Shown here one piece after another: positions 14,463-22,925 of a DNA stretch of 64,000 bases. How positions within the stretch are numbered: position 1 is the first letter of the stretch; the number at the start of each line of letters is the position of its first letter. Location of the stretch: assembly GCA_965203755.1 (NCBI GenBank), contig OZ241910.1, positions 1,612,001 to 1,676,000 of the forward strand, given 5' to 3'. The notes below the pieces were generated by a model that was given only the letters and a program-made list of their open reading frames with translations, was not told the origin of the DNA and did no database searches. This stretch comes from UBA6055 sp965203755 (lineage in GTDB: Bacteria > Chloroflexota > Anaerolineae > Aggregatilineales > Phototrophicaceae). Position numbers and translations under genes: made by a program.

Positions 14463-15569
14463 TTATTCCGGGGGCAGCAGCACCAGCGAACCCGCCGTCT
14501 CAATCAAGGCGCAGGTCATGTTGTCGCCGGCGATGTGCGTCTGCATAAGCGTCATAGAGCGGGGGATCATCGCCGCATCCAAGAATATAATCCGTCCCGC
14601 CTGCGGGAAGCAGACCTCGACGTCCTGCTCAACGTAACCCCAGATATCCACGGCGGCGATGTAGTTTTCAGCCAGAGCCTGGACGCCGATGCCGCCGCCG
14701 TCAAGCCGCTGGCACTGAATGCCGCTGTCGAGACCATAAGCGGCATGGATGACAATGCCGGTGGCTTGGGACAAGGCCGGGCAGGTCACTGCCTGCGGCC
14801 GCGGTGTTGCCGTCGGCGTCGGCGTTTTTTCTTTTTTCTTCTTGGAGGGACAGCTGCCGCGGTTGTCGTTGACGGTGTTGCCGGTCTCGTCGGTGGTGAT
14901 GAGAGGCGCCGCCGCGCCGCCGACACCGGTATTGCCGCTCGCTCGGATGCAGCCGTTGAGATTGAGTATGCCAATATTGACCCTGATCGGGCTCGGTCTT
15001 TCGCCGCTGTTGCCGATGAAGGTGGCGCCATTGATGGTCACAGTAGTGCTGGTGGCGGCGCCCCATACATACATAGCAGAACCTTCTCTAGCTGCGCTAG
15101 ATGCGGGGCCGTTGTTCAGGAACTGCACATTGGTAAGCGTGACGTCTACATTGCCGTGGTGGATGGCTAATGACATGCCCGCATTGCCGCTGAAGATCAC
15201 GTTGCGGGCGTTAAGCGTCGCGCCGAAATGAACTGTGACAATTCTTCCGTCGGTCGAGCCGCTGCCGCTAAAGGTGATGTCATTCAGATTGAACACAGTG
15301 CTGGCGCCTCTGATGTCGATGACCGGGTCGTTGGGCGCCCCGCGGATGGCGAAGCCGTTGCCGTTGAGGGTCACCGTGCCCGAATCAACCCTTATGATGG
15401 TGGCGGCGCTGTCGCAATCTGCGGCCAAGGCGTAGGTTGTCCCCGCAGTGAGCGTGGCGGTCTGGCCGCATGGGAATGGCGTTGGCGTCTGGCTTTGGAC
15501 GGGCGCGGCGAGGAAGACGAGCAGGAATAAGCAGCCAAGCAGAACGTTCTTGAAAGCAGCGAATTTCAT
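14463..15569 (-). CDS. Secreted right-handed beta-helix protein
   Basis: 368 residues, exported by a signal peptide (MKFAAFKNVLLGCLFLLVF, cleavage after APVQSQ). Residues about 30-225 are short strands of the beta-helix type (VTLNGNGFAIRG, FNLNDITFSGSG, ARNVIFSGNAG, LTNVQFLNNG), as in polymorphic membrane proteins. Residues about 245-262 are a lysine/proline/threonine linker. A C-terminal module of about 105 residues (TCPALSQATGIVIHAAYG to ETAGSLVLLPPE) looks like a recurrent surface-protein domain; a relic of the same module lies at 22814-22925. The ATG at 15569 is chosen for the signal peptide; an in-frame ATG at 15635 would add 22 residues. An 11-base C-run lies just upstream. The ligand is unknown. 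Confidence 0.78.
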   Translation of the reverse strand: MKFAAFKNVLLGCLFLLVFLAAPVQSQTPTPFPCGQTATLTAGTTYALAADCDSAATIIRVDSGTVTLNGNGFAIRGAPNDPVIDIRGASTVFNLNDITFSGSGSTDGRIVTVHFGATLNARNVIFSGNAGMSLAIHHGNVDVTLTNVQFLNNGPASSAAREGSAMYVWGAATSTTVTINGATFIGNSGERPSPIRVNIGILNLNGCIRASGNTGVGGAAAPLITTDETGNTVNDNRGSCPSKKKKEKTPTPTATPRPQAVTCPALSQATGIVIHAAYGLDSGIQCQRLDGGGIGVQALAENYIAAVDIWGYVEQDVEVCFPQAGRIIFLDAAMIPRSMTLMQTHIAGDNMTCALIETAGSLVLLPPE

Positions 15570-15580
15570 CGGGACGCCTT

Positions 15581-15591
15581 CCCCCCCCCCC
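15581..15591. repeat. Homopolymer tract of 11 C (G on the coding strand)
   Basis: Eleven consecutive C on the plus strand. On the minus strand it is a G-run ending 11 bases before the beta-helix gene ATG, next to its GGAAGG ribosome site. Tracts of this length are prone to slippage. Confidence 0.9.
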
Positions 15592-15828
15592 TCGTTCAGA
15601 ATATGCGGGGACTTTCTATGATATTTACTATTCATTTTGACAGCCTTTCATATTTGGCGGATCATACAGAAACCACATCATCATACCGCGGCTACAATAC
15701 TAAAGCAACTGCGTTTTGCCAAGCGCGTTGCGCTGGCGGCGCCAAACCCTGTCTATTACCATGTATCCTTAAAAGCGCGTCACAGGTCAAATGTATCACA
15801 TAGTTATCAATAATAAAAGGATCCCGTC

Positions 15829-16308
15829 ATGCCAGATACCTATCTTCAAGCCGTTATCCCGCTCGCGCCGGCCGAGGCTTTTGAGATTTATGTGGATCAA
15901 ATGGATGTTTGGTGGCCGCGGCAGGGTGTTTTCCCCTACAGCTTCGCGCCCAAAACAACCCATCCGCGCCGCATTCGCTTTGAGCCGAAATTGGGCGGCC
16001 GCTATTATGAAACCTTTGCCGATGACAGCGAATACACCATCGGCCGCATCATCGCCTGGGAGCCGCCGACCGCCTTGCGCTATACCTGGCGCGGCCCCGA
16101 CTGGCGCGGCGAAACAGCGATTCAGCTAGAGTTCGCCGCCGTCGAACAAGGCACGCGCATCACCCATCAGCAGGATGGCTTTGCCGCCGCCGGCGCCGCC
16201 GAACTCATTCCTTATTATCAGATTGGCAGCCGGCAAACTTTGGCGGCTTACCGCGCCCATTGCCGCGCCGTGCATGAACTGCGGGAAAAAGGCTTGCGTT
16301 TTGGCTAA
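15829..16308 (+). CDS. SRPBCC / AHSA1-like domain protein
   Basis: 159 residues of the START/Bet v1-like SRPBCC superfamily, subgroup related to activator of Hsp90 ATPase (AHSA1). Typical signs are the N-terminal VIPLAPAEAFEIYVDQMDVWWP, GGRYYETFADDSEYTIGRIIAWEPP in the middle (the GG-x-(Y/F) and GxVxxWxPP pattern) and LEFAAVEQGTRITHQQDGF near 100-118. These soluble domains bind hydrophobic ligands or cofactors in a deep cavity; the ligand here is unknown. AAAGGA lies 9 bases before the ATG. The gene stands alone and converges on coaBC with a 5-bp gap. Confidence 0.85.
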   Translation: MPDTYLQAVIPLAPAEAFEIYVDQMDVWWPRQGVFPYSFAPKTTHPRRIRFEPKLGGRYYETFADDSEYTIGRIIAWEPPTALRYTWRGPDWRGETAIQLEFAAVEQGTRITHQQDGFAAAGAAELIPYYQIGSRQTLAAYRAHCRAVHELREKGLRFG

Positions 16309-16313
16309 GGCAG

Positions 16314-17546
16314 TCAGTCCAGCAAGCCCTCGATCCGCTCAATGATGTAGGCGCCGATATTGGCTTTGCTGGTATGTTCAATCGGGTGCAGCCCGCCGTC
16401 CATATCCAGCGCCAGCCCGCGGTTGCTGTCCACGGCAAAACCGGCGTCGGCGGCGGTGATGTCATTGGCGATCAAGAGGTCGAGGCCCTTGCGCTGGAGC
16501 TTGTCGGCGGCGTTTTCGATCAGGTTTTGGCTTTCGGCGGCGAAGCCGACGACAATCATCGGATAGCCGGTTTCCGCCCGCTGTGCCTTGACCGCCATCA
16601 GAATATCGGGGGTCCGCGCCAGCGCCAGGCTCAAATCGGCCGCCGATTTCTTGATTTTTTCATCGGCGACCGCCCGCGGTTTATAATCGGCGACCGCCGC
16701 CGCCATAATCAGCGCCGTCGATTCAGCGACATGCTCCAGCACGGCATCGCGCATCGACTCGGCCGAATCCACCGCCAGCAGAGTCAAGCCCACCGGGGGC
16801 GGAAGGTGGCTGGCGGCAGAAATCAAAACGACTTCGGCGCCGGCGTCCAGCCCGGCCTGGGCGATGGCATACCCTTGCTTGCCAGAGGAGCGGTTGGTGA
16901 TGTAACGCACCGGATCCAGCGCCTCCCGCGTGCCGCCGGCGGTGACCACCAGCTTGTGCCCGGCAAGCTCGCCGTCCCGGCCGAGGATGCGGCGGATATG
17001 ACCGATGAGGGTGGCGGTTTCGGGGAAACGTCCCTGGCCGCGCAGACCGCTGGCAAAGCGTCCGACTTCGGGTTCAATCAAGTGGATGCCGCGCCGCCGC
17101 AAAGTCTCAAGGTTGGATTGAGTCGCCGGATGTTCATACATGCCGCCGTCCATCGCCGGCGCGATCATCAGCGGGCAGCTGGCGGCCAGCGCGGTGACCG
17201 ACAGCAGGTCATCCGCCAGCCCGTTCGCCAGCTTGGCTAGGGTATGAGCGGTCGCCGGGGCGATCAGCATAAGTTCGGCGCTTTCAGCCAGCCCAACATG
17301 AACGATAGGCGTCGTCAGTTCGCTATGGTGGTCGGCCTGCCAAAGGTCGGTATGCGCCGGGCGCCCGGTCACGGCCTGAAAGGCGAGCGGAGTGACAAAG
17401 CGCCGCGCCGCCGCCGTCATCATCACATCGACCCGCGCGCCCGCCTGCGTCAGCTTGCTGGCAAGGTCAACCGCCTTGTAGACGGCGATGCTGCCGCATA
17501 CAGCCAGTATGATGCGCTTGTCCCGCAGCAGCGCGATGGTATCCAT
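16314..17546 (-). CDS. coaBC: Bifunctional phosphopantothenoylcysteine decarboxylase / phosphopantothenate-cysteine ligase
   Basis: Catalyses two steps of coenzyme A synthesis: joining 4'-phosphopantothenate to cysteine (CoaB) and decarboxylating the product (CoaC). 410 residues, the expected length. The N-terminal flavodoxin-like CoaC domain has GSIAVYKAVDLASKLTQAGA near 17-36, the active-site histidine region IVHVGLAESAE and the PAMDGGMYEHPATQSN loop, where the common PAMN is PAMD. The C-terminal CoaB domain begins with VTAGGTREALDPVRYITNRSS near 198 and contains MAAAVADY and a KIKK nucleotide-site motif. Upstream are AGGAG and an ATG at 17546. Transcribed alone. Confidence 0.95.
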   Translation of the reverse strand: MDTIALLRDKRIILAVCGSIAVYKAVDLASKLTQAGARVDVMMTAAARRFVTPLAFQAVTGRPAHTDLWQADHHSELTTPIVHVGLAESAELMLIAPATAHTLAKLANGLADDLLSVTALAASCPLMIAPAMDGGMYEHPATQSNLETLRRRGIHLIEPEVGRFASGLRGQGRFPETATLIGHIRRILGRDGELAGHKLVVTAGGTREALDPVRYITNRSSGKQGYAIAQAGLDAGAEVVLISAASHLPPPVGLTLLAVDSAESMRDAVLEHVAESTALIMAAAVADYKPRAVADEKIKKSAADLSLALARTPDILMAVKAQRAETGYPMIVVGFAAESQNLIENAADKLQRKGLDLLIANDITAADAGFAVDSNRGLALDMDGGLHPIEHTSKANIGAYIIERIEGLLD

Positions 17547-17857
17547 AGCTCGCCCTCAACTCCTGCTGCGATTATGTTACCCAATCGCGCGCAGAAACAA
17601 AAGCCCGCGACACAGCCAAATAACAGCAGGCGACCGCGCCAAATCGGACGGCGGCAGAGCTGCCGTTTTTGGCAATAAATGGCGGTCCATGGCGCGCAAA
17701 TGACCGGATACTGCACAATGACGGCAGCTAAAGGCGACCCTTAGGCCGCGCTTTGGATGCGATTGTCCTGCCAGCCGGGTAATCCAACTCGCAATGCGAC
17801 CCGGTTTCTGATAAAGTTGGCTCTTGATGCAAGCGCGTTCGCAGCAGGAGACGGGGT
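17547..17857. other. Intergenic region between coaBC and the CARDB lipoprotein gene
   Basis: 311 bp between divergent genes. It must carry both promoters, but no clear -35/-10 pair stands out. The only firm signal is the AGGAG at its right end, serving the gene at 17858. Open frames here have no family resemblance, so no gene is called. Confidence 0.5.
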
Positions 17858-18970
17858 ATGAAATCAGGTCAGCCGCACTTGTTCTGCCTGATGGGGTTCT
17901 GGGCTTTGATGATCTTTTCCGGATGCAGCCTGGCATCGCCATCGCCAGACAGCGCGGCCGCATTTGAAGGCCCGCCGGTGATTCGCATCGTTTCACCGCA
18001 GCCCAACCAAACCTTCCTGGCCGGCGCGACGGTGATTGTGCAAGCGCGGATCGAAAATGCCGGCCCCGATCTGGCGCGGGTCAGTGTGCTGCTTGACGGC
18101 GAGACGGTGGGCGCGGAGGTGAATCCGAATGAAAGCGGCGCGGCCGCCGTTTCGCTTGCGATTGATTGGCCGACCGCCAATCCCGGGCAATATGAAATCG
18201 CGGTCACTGCCGAACGCGGCGATGGCGCGGTAACCCGCGAAACGGTGACCGTCTCCGTGATTAGCCGGGCGGCCGCCGACAGCCGCGCTGAAAACAGCCA
18301 GCCGCCCGCATCCGAAGCCGCCGCCACGCCGCCGCCAACAGCATCCCCGCCTTCATCGACTCCGACTTCACTGACCGCCAAGGTCATCACCGCCGCCAAC
18401 CTGCGCGCCGGCCCCAGCGCCCAGTTTGACCCGCCGCTAGGCAGCATCGCCGCCAATCAGGAAGTCGAGATTGTGGCCGCCAGCCCGGAACGCGACTGGT
18501 ACAAAATCCGCTATGACGGCGGCGATGCCTGGATTTACGCCGAGTTGGTGAATGCGACCGGGGATATCGCCAGTCTGCCGCTGGATGCGGGCATCTCGCT
18601 GCCGGTCAACCTGGTCATTGCCGACATTGTGATTGTGCCGCACCCTTTGGTCTGTCGGGAAGCTGGACAGATTGACGTGATGGTCCGCAATGAAGGCACA
18701 GCCGATACCGCCTTTGGCGGCTGGATTAAGGTAGAGGTGATCTTGAAGAGCTCCAGCGAAACCTTGGCCGCCACCGAAACGGCTTTCCCCGGCATCGCCG
18801 CCGGCGAAGCATACACCGCCTCGGTCAAGCTCGCGGTCGATCTCTATTACAACGAGACGCAAATAATCCGTGTGGCGATTGACACCGCCGATCATGTCGC
18901 CGAAGCCAATGAAGACGACAACGTCGCCTATGCGGAAGAGTACGTTCTGCAGCGGGGCGGCTGTCCCTAG
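17858..18970 (+). CDS. Lipoprotein with Ig-like, SH3 and CARDB domains
   Basis: Surface lipoprotein of 370 residues. The signal peptide ends in the lipobox FSGC, with cysteine 23 as lipidation site. Residues about 45-135 form an Ig-like domain (PPVIRIVSPQPNQTFLAGA, LLDGETVGAEV). A serine/threonine/proline linker lies near 145-170, a bacterial SH3 domain at about 170-230 (ITAANLRAGPSAQFDPPLGS, WYKIRYDGGDAWIYAELV), and a CARDB domain at about 245-365 (NLVIADIVIVPHPLVCREAG, VMVRNEGTADTAFGGW, ADHVAEANEDDN). SH3 and CARDB domains bind cell-wall or protein ligands. AGGAG precedes the ATG. surE follows after 30 bp and could be co-transcribed. No catalytic domain is seen. Confidence 0.85.
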   Translation: MKSGQPHLFCLMGFWALMIFSGCSLASPSPDSAAAFEGPPVIRIVSPQPNQTFLAGATVIVQARIENAGPDLARVSVLLDGETVGAEVNPNESGAAAVSLAIDWPTANPGQYEIAVTAERGDGAVTRETVTVSVISRAAADSRAENSQPPASEAAATPPPTASPPSSTPTSLTAKVITAANLRAGPSAQFDPPLGSIAANQEVEIVAASPERDWYKIRYDGGDAWIYAELVNATGDIASLPLDAGISLPVNLVIADIVIVPHPLVCREAGQIDVMVRNEGTADTAFGGWIKVEVILKSSSETLAATETAFPGIAAGEAYTASVKLAVDLYYNETQIIRVAIDTADHVAEANEDDNVAYAEEYVLQRGGCP

Positions 18971-19000
18971 CGCTAACAGCGAACAGGAAGGCAATCAACT

Positions 19001-19771
19001 GTGACTTCAATCATGGTGACCAATGACGATGGCTATGACGCGCCGGGGATCCTGGCGCTGGCATTGGCGATGCGCGAACTTGGCGATGTGCAGGTGGCGG
19101 CGCCGGGCGTCAATCAAAGCGCCGGCGGACACAAAAAAACCCTCTATCAGGATATTCCTTACAATCGGATGAGTATCGGCGATGACATCCCAACCCTGGT
19201 GGTGTATGGGTCGCCGGCCGACTGCATTGCGGCCGCCATGCTGGGGCTGGTGGCGCGCCGGCCCGACATGGTCGTTTCAGGCATCAACCGCGGGGAAAAC
19301 ATGGGCCAAGACCTAACCTACAGCGGCACCGTCACGGCCGCCTTGGAAGCCGCCATTCACGGGCTGCCGGCCATCGCCGTTTCATTGTCCCACCATAATG
19401 CCAACCGTCTTGAGGACTATCGCGTGGCGGCCCAAATCGCGGTTCCGATTGTCAAACAGGTGCTGCGGCAGGGGCTTCCGCCTTTCACTATTTTGAATGT
19501 GAATGTGCCCAAAGCGGCGCGGATTGAAGACTTGCGGGGGATTCGCCTCACCCGTCAAGGAGTGCGGATTTACTGCGACAGTTTAAGATCGGTCAAGGCT
19601 GGCGTGGTGCGCGTCGAAGGCTCGCCGCCCGCCGGCCATACCGATGAAATCGGCACGGATGTATGGGCGGTGCATCGAGATTATGTGAGCGTGACGCCGG
19701 TGCATCTGGATATGACCGCGCATCAGTTCATGGCGAACCTTGAGGCTTGGGACCTGCGGCTGCCAGGATGA
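19001..19771 (+). CDS. surE: 5'/3'-nucleotidase SurE
   Basis: Metal-dependent phosphatase acting on nucleoside monophosphates and short polyphosphates, 256 residues. The metal-binding NDDG motif is at residues 8-11 (MVTNDDGYDAPGI), a second loop is APGVNQSAGG, and GSPADC near 69 and SGINRGENMGQDLTYSGTV near 91-109 complete the active site. The GTG at 19001 is preferred because AGGAAG lies 10 bases upstream; the ATG at 19013 is too far from it and would cut into the first strand. It is convergent with tsaB. Confidence 0.95.
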   Translation: MTSIMVTNDDGYDAPGILALALAMRELGDVQVAAPGVNQSAGGHKKTLYQDIPYNRMSIGDDIPTLVVYGSPADCIAAAMLGLVARRPDMVVSGINRGENMGQDLTYSGTVTAALEAAIHGLPAIAVSLSHHNANRLEDYRVAAQIAVPIVKQVLRQGLPPFTILNVNVPKAARIEDLRGIRLTRQGVRIYCDSLRSVKAGVVRVEGSPPAGHTDEIGTDVWAVHRDYVSVTPVHLDMTAHQFMANLEAWDLRLPG

Positions 19772-19803
19772 TGCGGCCGCTAATCGATATCAGACCCGCC
19801 GCC

Positions 19804-20487
19804 TTAACCCGGCGATTTGAGGTAAATGGGCATCACCCGCGCAGCGGAAAAATCCTGTTCCGCGCCCGCCGCCCGCAGGCGCCGCCAAGCGATTTCAGCC
19901 AGATAGCCGGCGCGCCGCCACCGTTCGGCCGCCGGGATTAAGCGGATGTCCTGCCCGCCCGCCGCCGCCGCCCGCGCCTTCTGCAAACCCTGGCGGGTGA
20001 TTTCGCCGGTCAGCCAGACCGACAAGCCCTCATACGAAGCCAGCAGGTCTTCCCAGCTTTGCAGTGAGGCCGCGCCTTGCGCTGTCCAGCGTCCATTCCT
20101 GGCGCGGTATTCAGCCGATATCACCCGGCCGCGGCCGGCGGGCACAAGCGCGACCAGCCTTGCCCGCCGGTCATAGAAGGTTTGCCCGGCGGCGATGGTG
20201 TCCAGCGTCGAAACCGGCGCCAGCGGCAGACCGCGGACGGCGGCCATGCCCTTCGCCAGCGCCACCCCGATACGCAGCCCGGTGTATGACCCCGGGCCGA
20301 CGGATACAGCCAGCGCCTTTAAGTCCGCGGCGCCGACATCGGACTGCGCCATGATTCGCTGTATCATCGGCGCCAGGCAGGCGCTGTGGTTTCTGCCGAC
20401 AGTCAACGCGCATTCCGCCAGCAGAACCTCGCCGTCGTGGAGGGCAAGGCTCATAATTTGGGTGGCGGTGTCGATTGCCAGCAGCAT
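19804..20487 (-). CDS. tsaB: tRNA threonylcarbamoyladenosine biosynthesis protein TsaB
   Basis: Scaffold subunit of the TsaB-TsaD-TsaE complex that makes t6A37 in ANN-decoding tRNAs; 227 residues. The ASKHA-type N-terminus MLLAIDTATQIMSLAL, the GRNHSACLAPMI segment near 31-42 and AVSVGPGSYTGLRIGVALAKGMA near 61-83 are diagnostic. AGGGA lies upstream of the ATG at 20487. It follows tsaE by 12 bp in the same direction, the common tsaE-tsaB order. tsaD is not in the window. Confidence 0.94.
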   Translation of the reverse strand: MLLAIDTATQIMSLALHDGEVLLAECALTVGRNHSACLAPMIQRIMAQSDVGAADLKALAVSVGPGSYTGLRIGVALAKGMAAVRGLPLAPVSTLDTIAAGQTFYDRRARLVALVPAGRGRVISAEYRARNGRWTAQGAASLQSWEDLLASYEGLSVWLTGEITRQGLQKARAAAAGGQDIRLIPAAERWRRAGYLAEIAWRRLRAAGAEQDFSAARVMPIYLKSPG

Positions 20488-20499
20488 GGCTGTCCCTGT

Positions 20500-21003
20500 C
20501 TAGCGCGCGCCGAATAGCAGCCGCCTGTATTCGTCAATCATCGTTTCATAGCGCCGGCCGCGGGCTTCAAAAACAAAATTGCGCCGTAAAGTCTCGATGG
20601 CTTTGATGTCAATCCAAAGATGACACGGCGGCAAAATGGCCTCAATCCGTTCGGGCCATTCAAAAATAGCCACAGCCTCGCTGTCCAAAATATCATCGAT
20701 CCCCATCGACTCGGCTTCGTCGGCGCCGCCGATGCGATAAAAATCAAGATGATAAAGACAAGCGGCATCCGCCTGACGCTGATGTTCATGCGCCAGATTA
20801 TAGCTTGGGCTCGTCAGCGGAACCGTCGCCCCCCAGCCTTGGCCGATGCCGCGGCTGAAGACCGTCTTGCCGGCGCCGATATCACCCGAAAGACAAATCC
20901 GGTCCCCCGGCCGCAGCAGCTTCCCCAGCGCCGCGCCGAACTCTTCGGTCCGCCGCGGATGGCTGCTGATGATGTCTAATTCACCTTGACGCAGTATCGG
21001 CAC
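20500..21003 (-). CDS. tsaE: tRNA threonylcarbamoyladenosine biosynthesis ATPase TsaE
   Basis: ATPase that drives turnover of the t6A synthesis complex, 167 residues. The P-loop GDIGAGKT is at residues 40-47, followed by TVPLTSPSYNLAHEH (the switch region) and YHLDFYRI near 84-91. FEWPERIEAILP near 113 is the family's conserved C-terminal motif. The start is a GTG at 21003, supported by AGGAGG six bases upstream. First gene of a tsaE-tsaB pair; the helicase gene ends 35 bp further upstream on the same strand. Confidence 0.94.
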   Translation of the reverse strand: MPILRQGELDIISSHPRRTEEFGAALGKLLRPGDRICLSGDIGAGKTVFSRGIGQGWGATVPLTSPSYNLAHEHQRQADAACLYHLDFYRIGGADEAESMGIDDILDSEAVAIFEWPERIEAILPPCHLWIDIKAIETLRRNFVFEARGRRYETMIDEYRRLLFGAR

Positions 21004-21038
21004 AAAGCGCCTCCTGACAAGCGCGCCGCGGCCGCCGG

Positions 21039-22685
21039 CTATGCCAGTTTTAGCTGGGTGATTCGCCCGCGGATGGTGACTTTTTTGCCCTTGGCTAAGA
21101 CAGCTTCGACATGCTCTTCAGGCACATCGACAAAGGTTTTGTTTTGCCGAATGTCAATGTGACCGATGACGTGCCCGGGGATCCGGGCTGTGCTGGCGAT
21201 TTTGTAGACCACCTCGCCCGGGCGCAGGCCATTGGTTTTGCCGACGGGGATAATCAGCCGCACCATGCCGGCTTCCTGGCGGTCGCGCCGCCGTCTGCGC
21301 CCCCGTTCCTGGCGCCCATCCTGCCCGGCGCCTTGGCCGCGCGCTTTGCGCGGCCGCGGGGCGCGCTCGGCGCGGATATCGCTGATGTCAGCCAAAGATT
21401 CAGCGGCTTCCTCGGCGCGCAGGATGCCGATAAGCGCATTCGCCACCTGCTCCATTGAATAGCCCATCTCGCCCAGTTCCGCCAGCATCTCGTCATAGCG
21501 GTCATCGGCGGCCTGGATTTGCTCGACCAGGCGGTCTTTGAACTGCCGCCGCCGAATCGCCAGCACTTGCTCGCGGCTGGGCAGCTGCGCCCGCTTGATG
21601 GGATGACCGACGTAATTCTCGATGATCTTCAAGGCGCGGCGCTGCCGCGGTGTAATCAGGGTGATGGCTTCGCCAGTGCGGCCCGCCCGCCCGGTGCGCC
21701 CAATCCGATGCACATACTCGATGGCAAGCTGGGGGATGTCATAATTGACCACATGAGACACCGCCGGAATATCAACGCCGCGCGCCATCACATCAGTGGC
21801 CACCAGCATCCTTGACCGCTCCTGCCGAAAACGGCCGACGATTCGCTCGCGCTCCTGCTGTGATAAATCGCCATGAATAGCCACCGCCGGATGACCTTGG
21901 GCGATAAGCTGCTCGGCCAATTCCGCGGTGCCGATTTTGGTTCGGGCGAAGATCAGCGCGCTCTGGGGCATCTCGACTTCAAGCACGCGGCTAAGCGCCG
22001 CGATTTTGTCTTGCTGTTTGACCACATAATGCCGCTGCCGAACATTGTCAGCCGTCAGCTGCTCCGATTCGATGTGAATGTAAATCGGGTCGCGCATGTA
22101 CTTCTTAGCCAGGTCGCGGATGACTTTGGACACGGTGGCCGAAAACAGAATCGTCTGGCGCCGGCTGGCATCGGTGGCGGCGATAATCTGCTCAATATCT
22201 TCAATGAATCCCATCTTGAGCATCTCGTCGCCTTCATCGAGGATCAGAAAACGAACCTGACCGAGGTCAAGCGCCCCTTGTCGAATCAGGTCAAGGGTGC
22301 GCCCAGGCGTGCCGACCACCGCCTGCGCCCCTTTTTTCAGTCGGCGAATCTGCCGCTCATAAGACTGCCCGCCATAAATCGGCAGCGCCCGCAGTCCCAT
22401 TTGGCTGCCATACTGATAAACAGCATGGGCGTTCTGGATCGCCAGTTCGCGCGTGGGCGCCAAAATCAAAACCTGCAAACCCTTGTGATCAAGCTGCTGC
22501 AAAGTCGGCAGGGTGAAAGCCGCGGTTTTGCCGGTGCCGGTCTGCGCCTGTCCCATCACATCCCGCCCGACCAGCAGATGCGGAATGGCTTCCCGCTGGA
22601 TCGGCGTCGGCTGCCGGTAGCCAATCTCTTCGAGTGTCTTCAGCAGGATTGGGGCTAACCCAAGAGCCTCAAAAGCGCTTGTCAT
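21039..22685 (-). CDS. DEAD-box family RNA helicase with DbpA-type RNA-binding domain
   Basis: ATP-dependent RNA helicase of the DeaD/CsdA kind, 548 residues, probably acting in ribosome assembly or RNA turnover. Q-motif region FEALGLAPILLKTLEEIGY; motif I AQTGTGKT (47-54); motif Ia PTRELA; motif II is DEGD (150-153) where the family has DEAD; motif III SAT; motif V RGVDIP; motif VI HRIGRTGRAG. An arginine-rich linker of about 40 residues precedes a DbpA-like RNA-binding domain at the C-terminus (LIIPVGKTNGLRPGEVVYKI). Two adjacent ATGs (22688, 22685) follow TTGGAG; the second has the better spacing. The promoter is overlapped by an inverted repeat. Confidence 0.93.
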   Translation of the reverse strand: MTSAFEALGLAPILLKTLEEIGYRQPTPIQREAIPHLLVGRDVMGQAQTGTGKTAAFTLPTLQQLDHKGLQVLILAPTRELAIQNAHAVYQYGSQMGLRALPIYGGQSYERQIRRLKKGAQAVVGTPGRTLDLIRQGALDLGQVRFLILDEGDEMLKMGFIEDIEQIIAATDASRRQTILFSATVSKVIRDLAKKYMRDPIYIHIESEQLTADNVRQRHYVVKQQDKIAALSRVLEVEMPQSALIFARTKIGTAELAEQLIAQGHPAVAIHGDLSQQERERIVGRFRQERSRMLVATDVMARGVDIPAVSHVVNYDIPQLAIEYVHRIGRTGRAGRTGEAITLITPRQRRALKIIENYVGHPIKRAQLPSREQVLAIRRRQFKDRLVEQIQAADDRYDEMLAELGEMGYSMEQVANALIGILRAEEAAESLADISDIRAERAPRPRKARGQGAGQDGRQERGRRRRRDRQEAGMVRLIIPVGKTNGLRPGEVVYKIASTARIPGHVIGHIDIRQNKTFVDVPEEHVEAVLAKGKKVTIRGRITQLKLA

Positions 22686-22739
22686 CATGACTCCAAAATA
22701 AAACCCCGCCAAAAGGACAGGGCATCCAAGTTACCTTAC

Positions 22740-22780
22740 ACTATAGACCTAAAATCCGAAAGTGACAATAGGGTTTTAGG
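22740..22780 (-). promoter_or_regulatory. Helicase promoter with overlapping inverted repeat
   Basis: On the minus strand TTGTCA (plus 22763-22768) and TATAGT (plus 22740-22745) are spaced by 17 bp. The arms CCTAAAATCC (22748-22757) and GGGTTTTAGG (22771-22780) form an inverted repeat with one mismatch that brackets the -35 box. It reads as an operator for a dimeric regulator, or less likely as an RNA hairpin, because one arm lies upstream of -35. Confidence 0.55.
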
Positions 22781-22813
22781 CGACCATTTCAGATTGATCG
22801 CTTTTCGACCGCC

Positions 22814-22925
22814 CTAGCCGGCCGGCATCAGCACAATCGATCCCGGCGTTTCAACCGCGCCGCAGGTCATGCCGTTGACGACGGTCGCCGCCAAGGGCGC
22901 GATGGCGCGCGGCATCATTCTGGCA
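22814..22925 (-). pseudogene. Relic of a surface-protein C-terminal module
   Basis: The minus strand reads ARMMPRAIAPL...NGMTCGAVETPG...IVLMPAG and then TAG at 22814-22816. It aligns over about 37 residues, with a one-residue gap, to the end of the beta-helix protein at 14463-15569 (AAMIPRSMTLM...DNMTCALIETAG...LVLLPPE). There is no start, and the upstream part of the module is absent: the frame runs straight into the 3' end of the SGNH gene in a different frame. A deletion or insertion joining the two genes left this stump. Confidence 0.75.

Noticed and set aside
16291..16328. GGCTTGC...GCAAGCC stem between SRPBCC and coaBC as a terminator
   Set aside because: Seven-base stem with a loop of more than 20 bases and no T-run; too weak to call.
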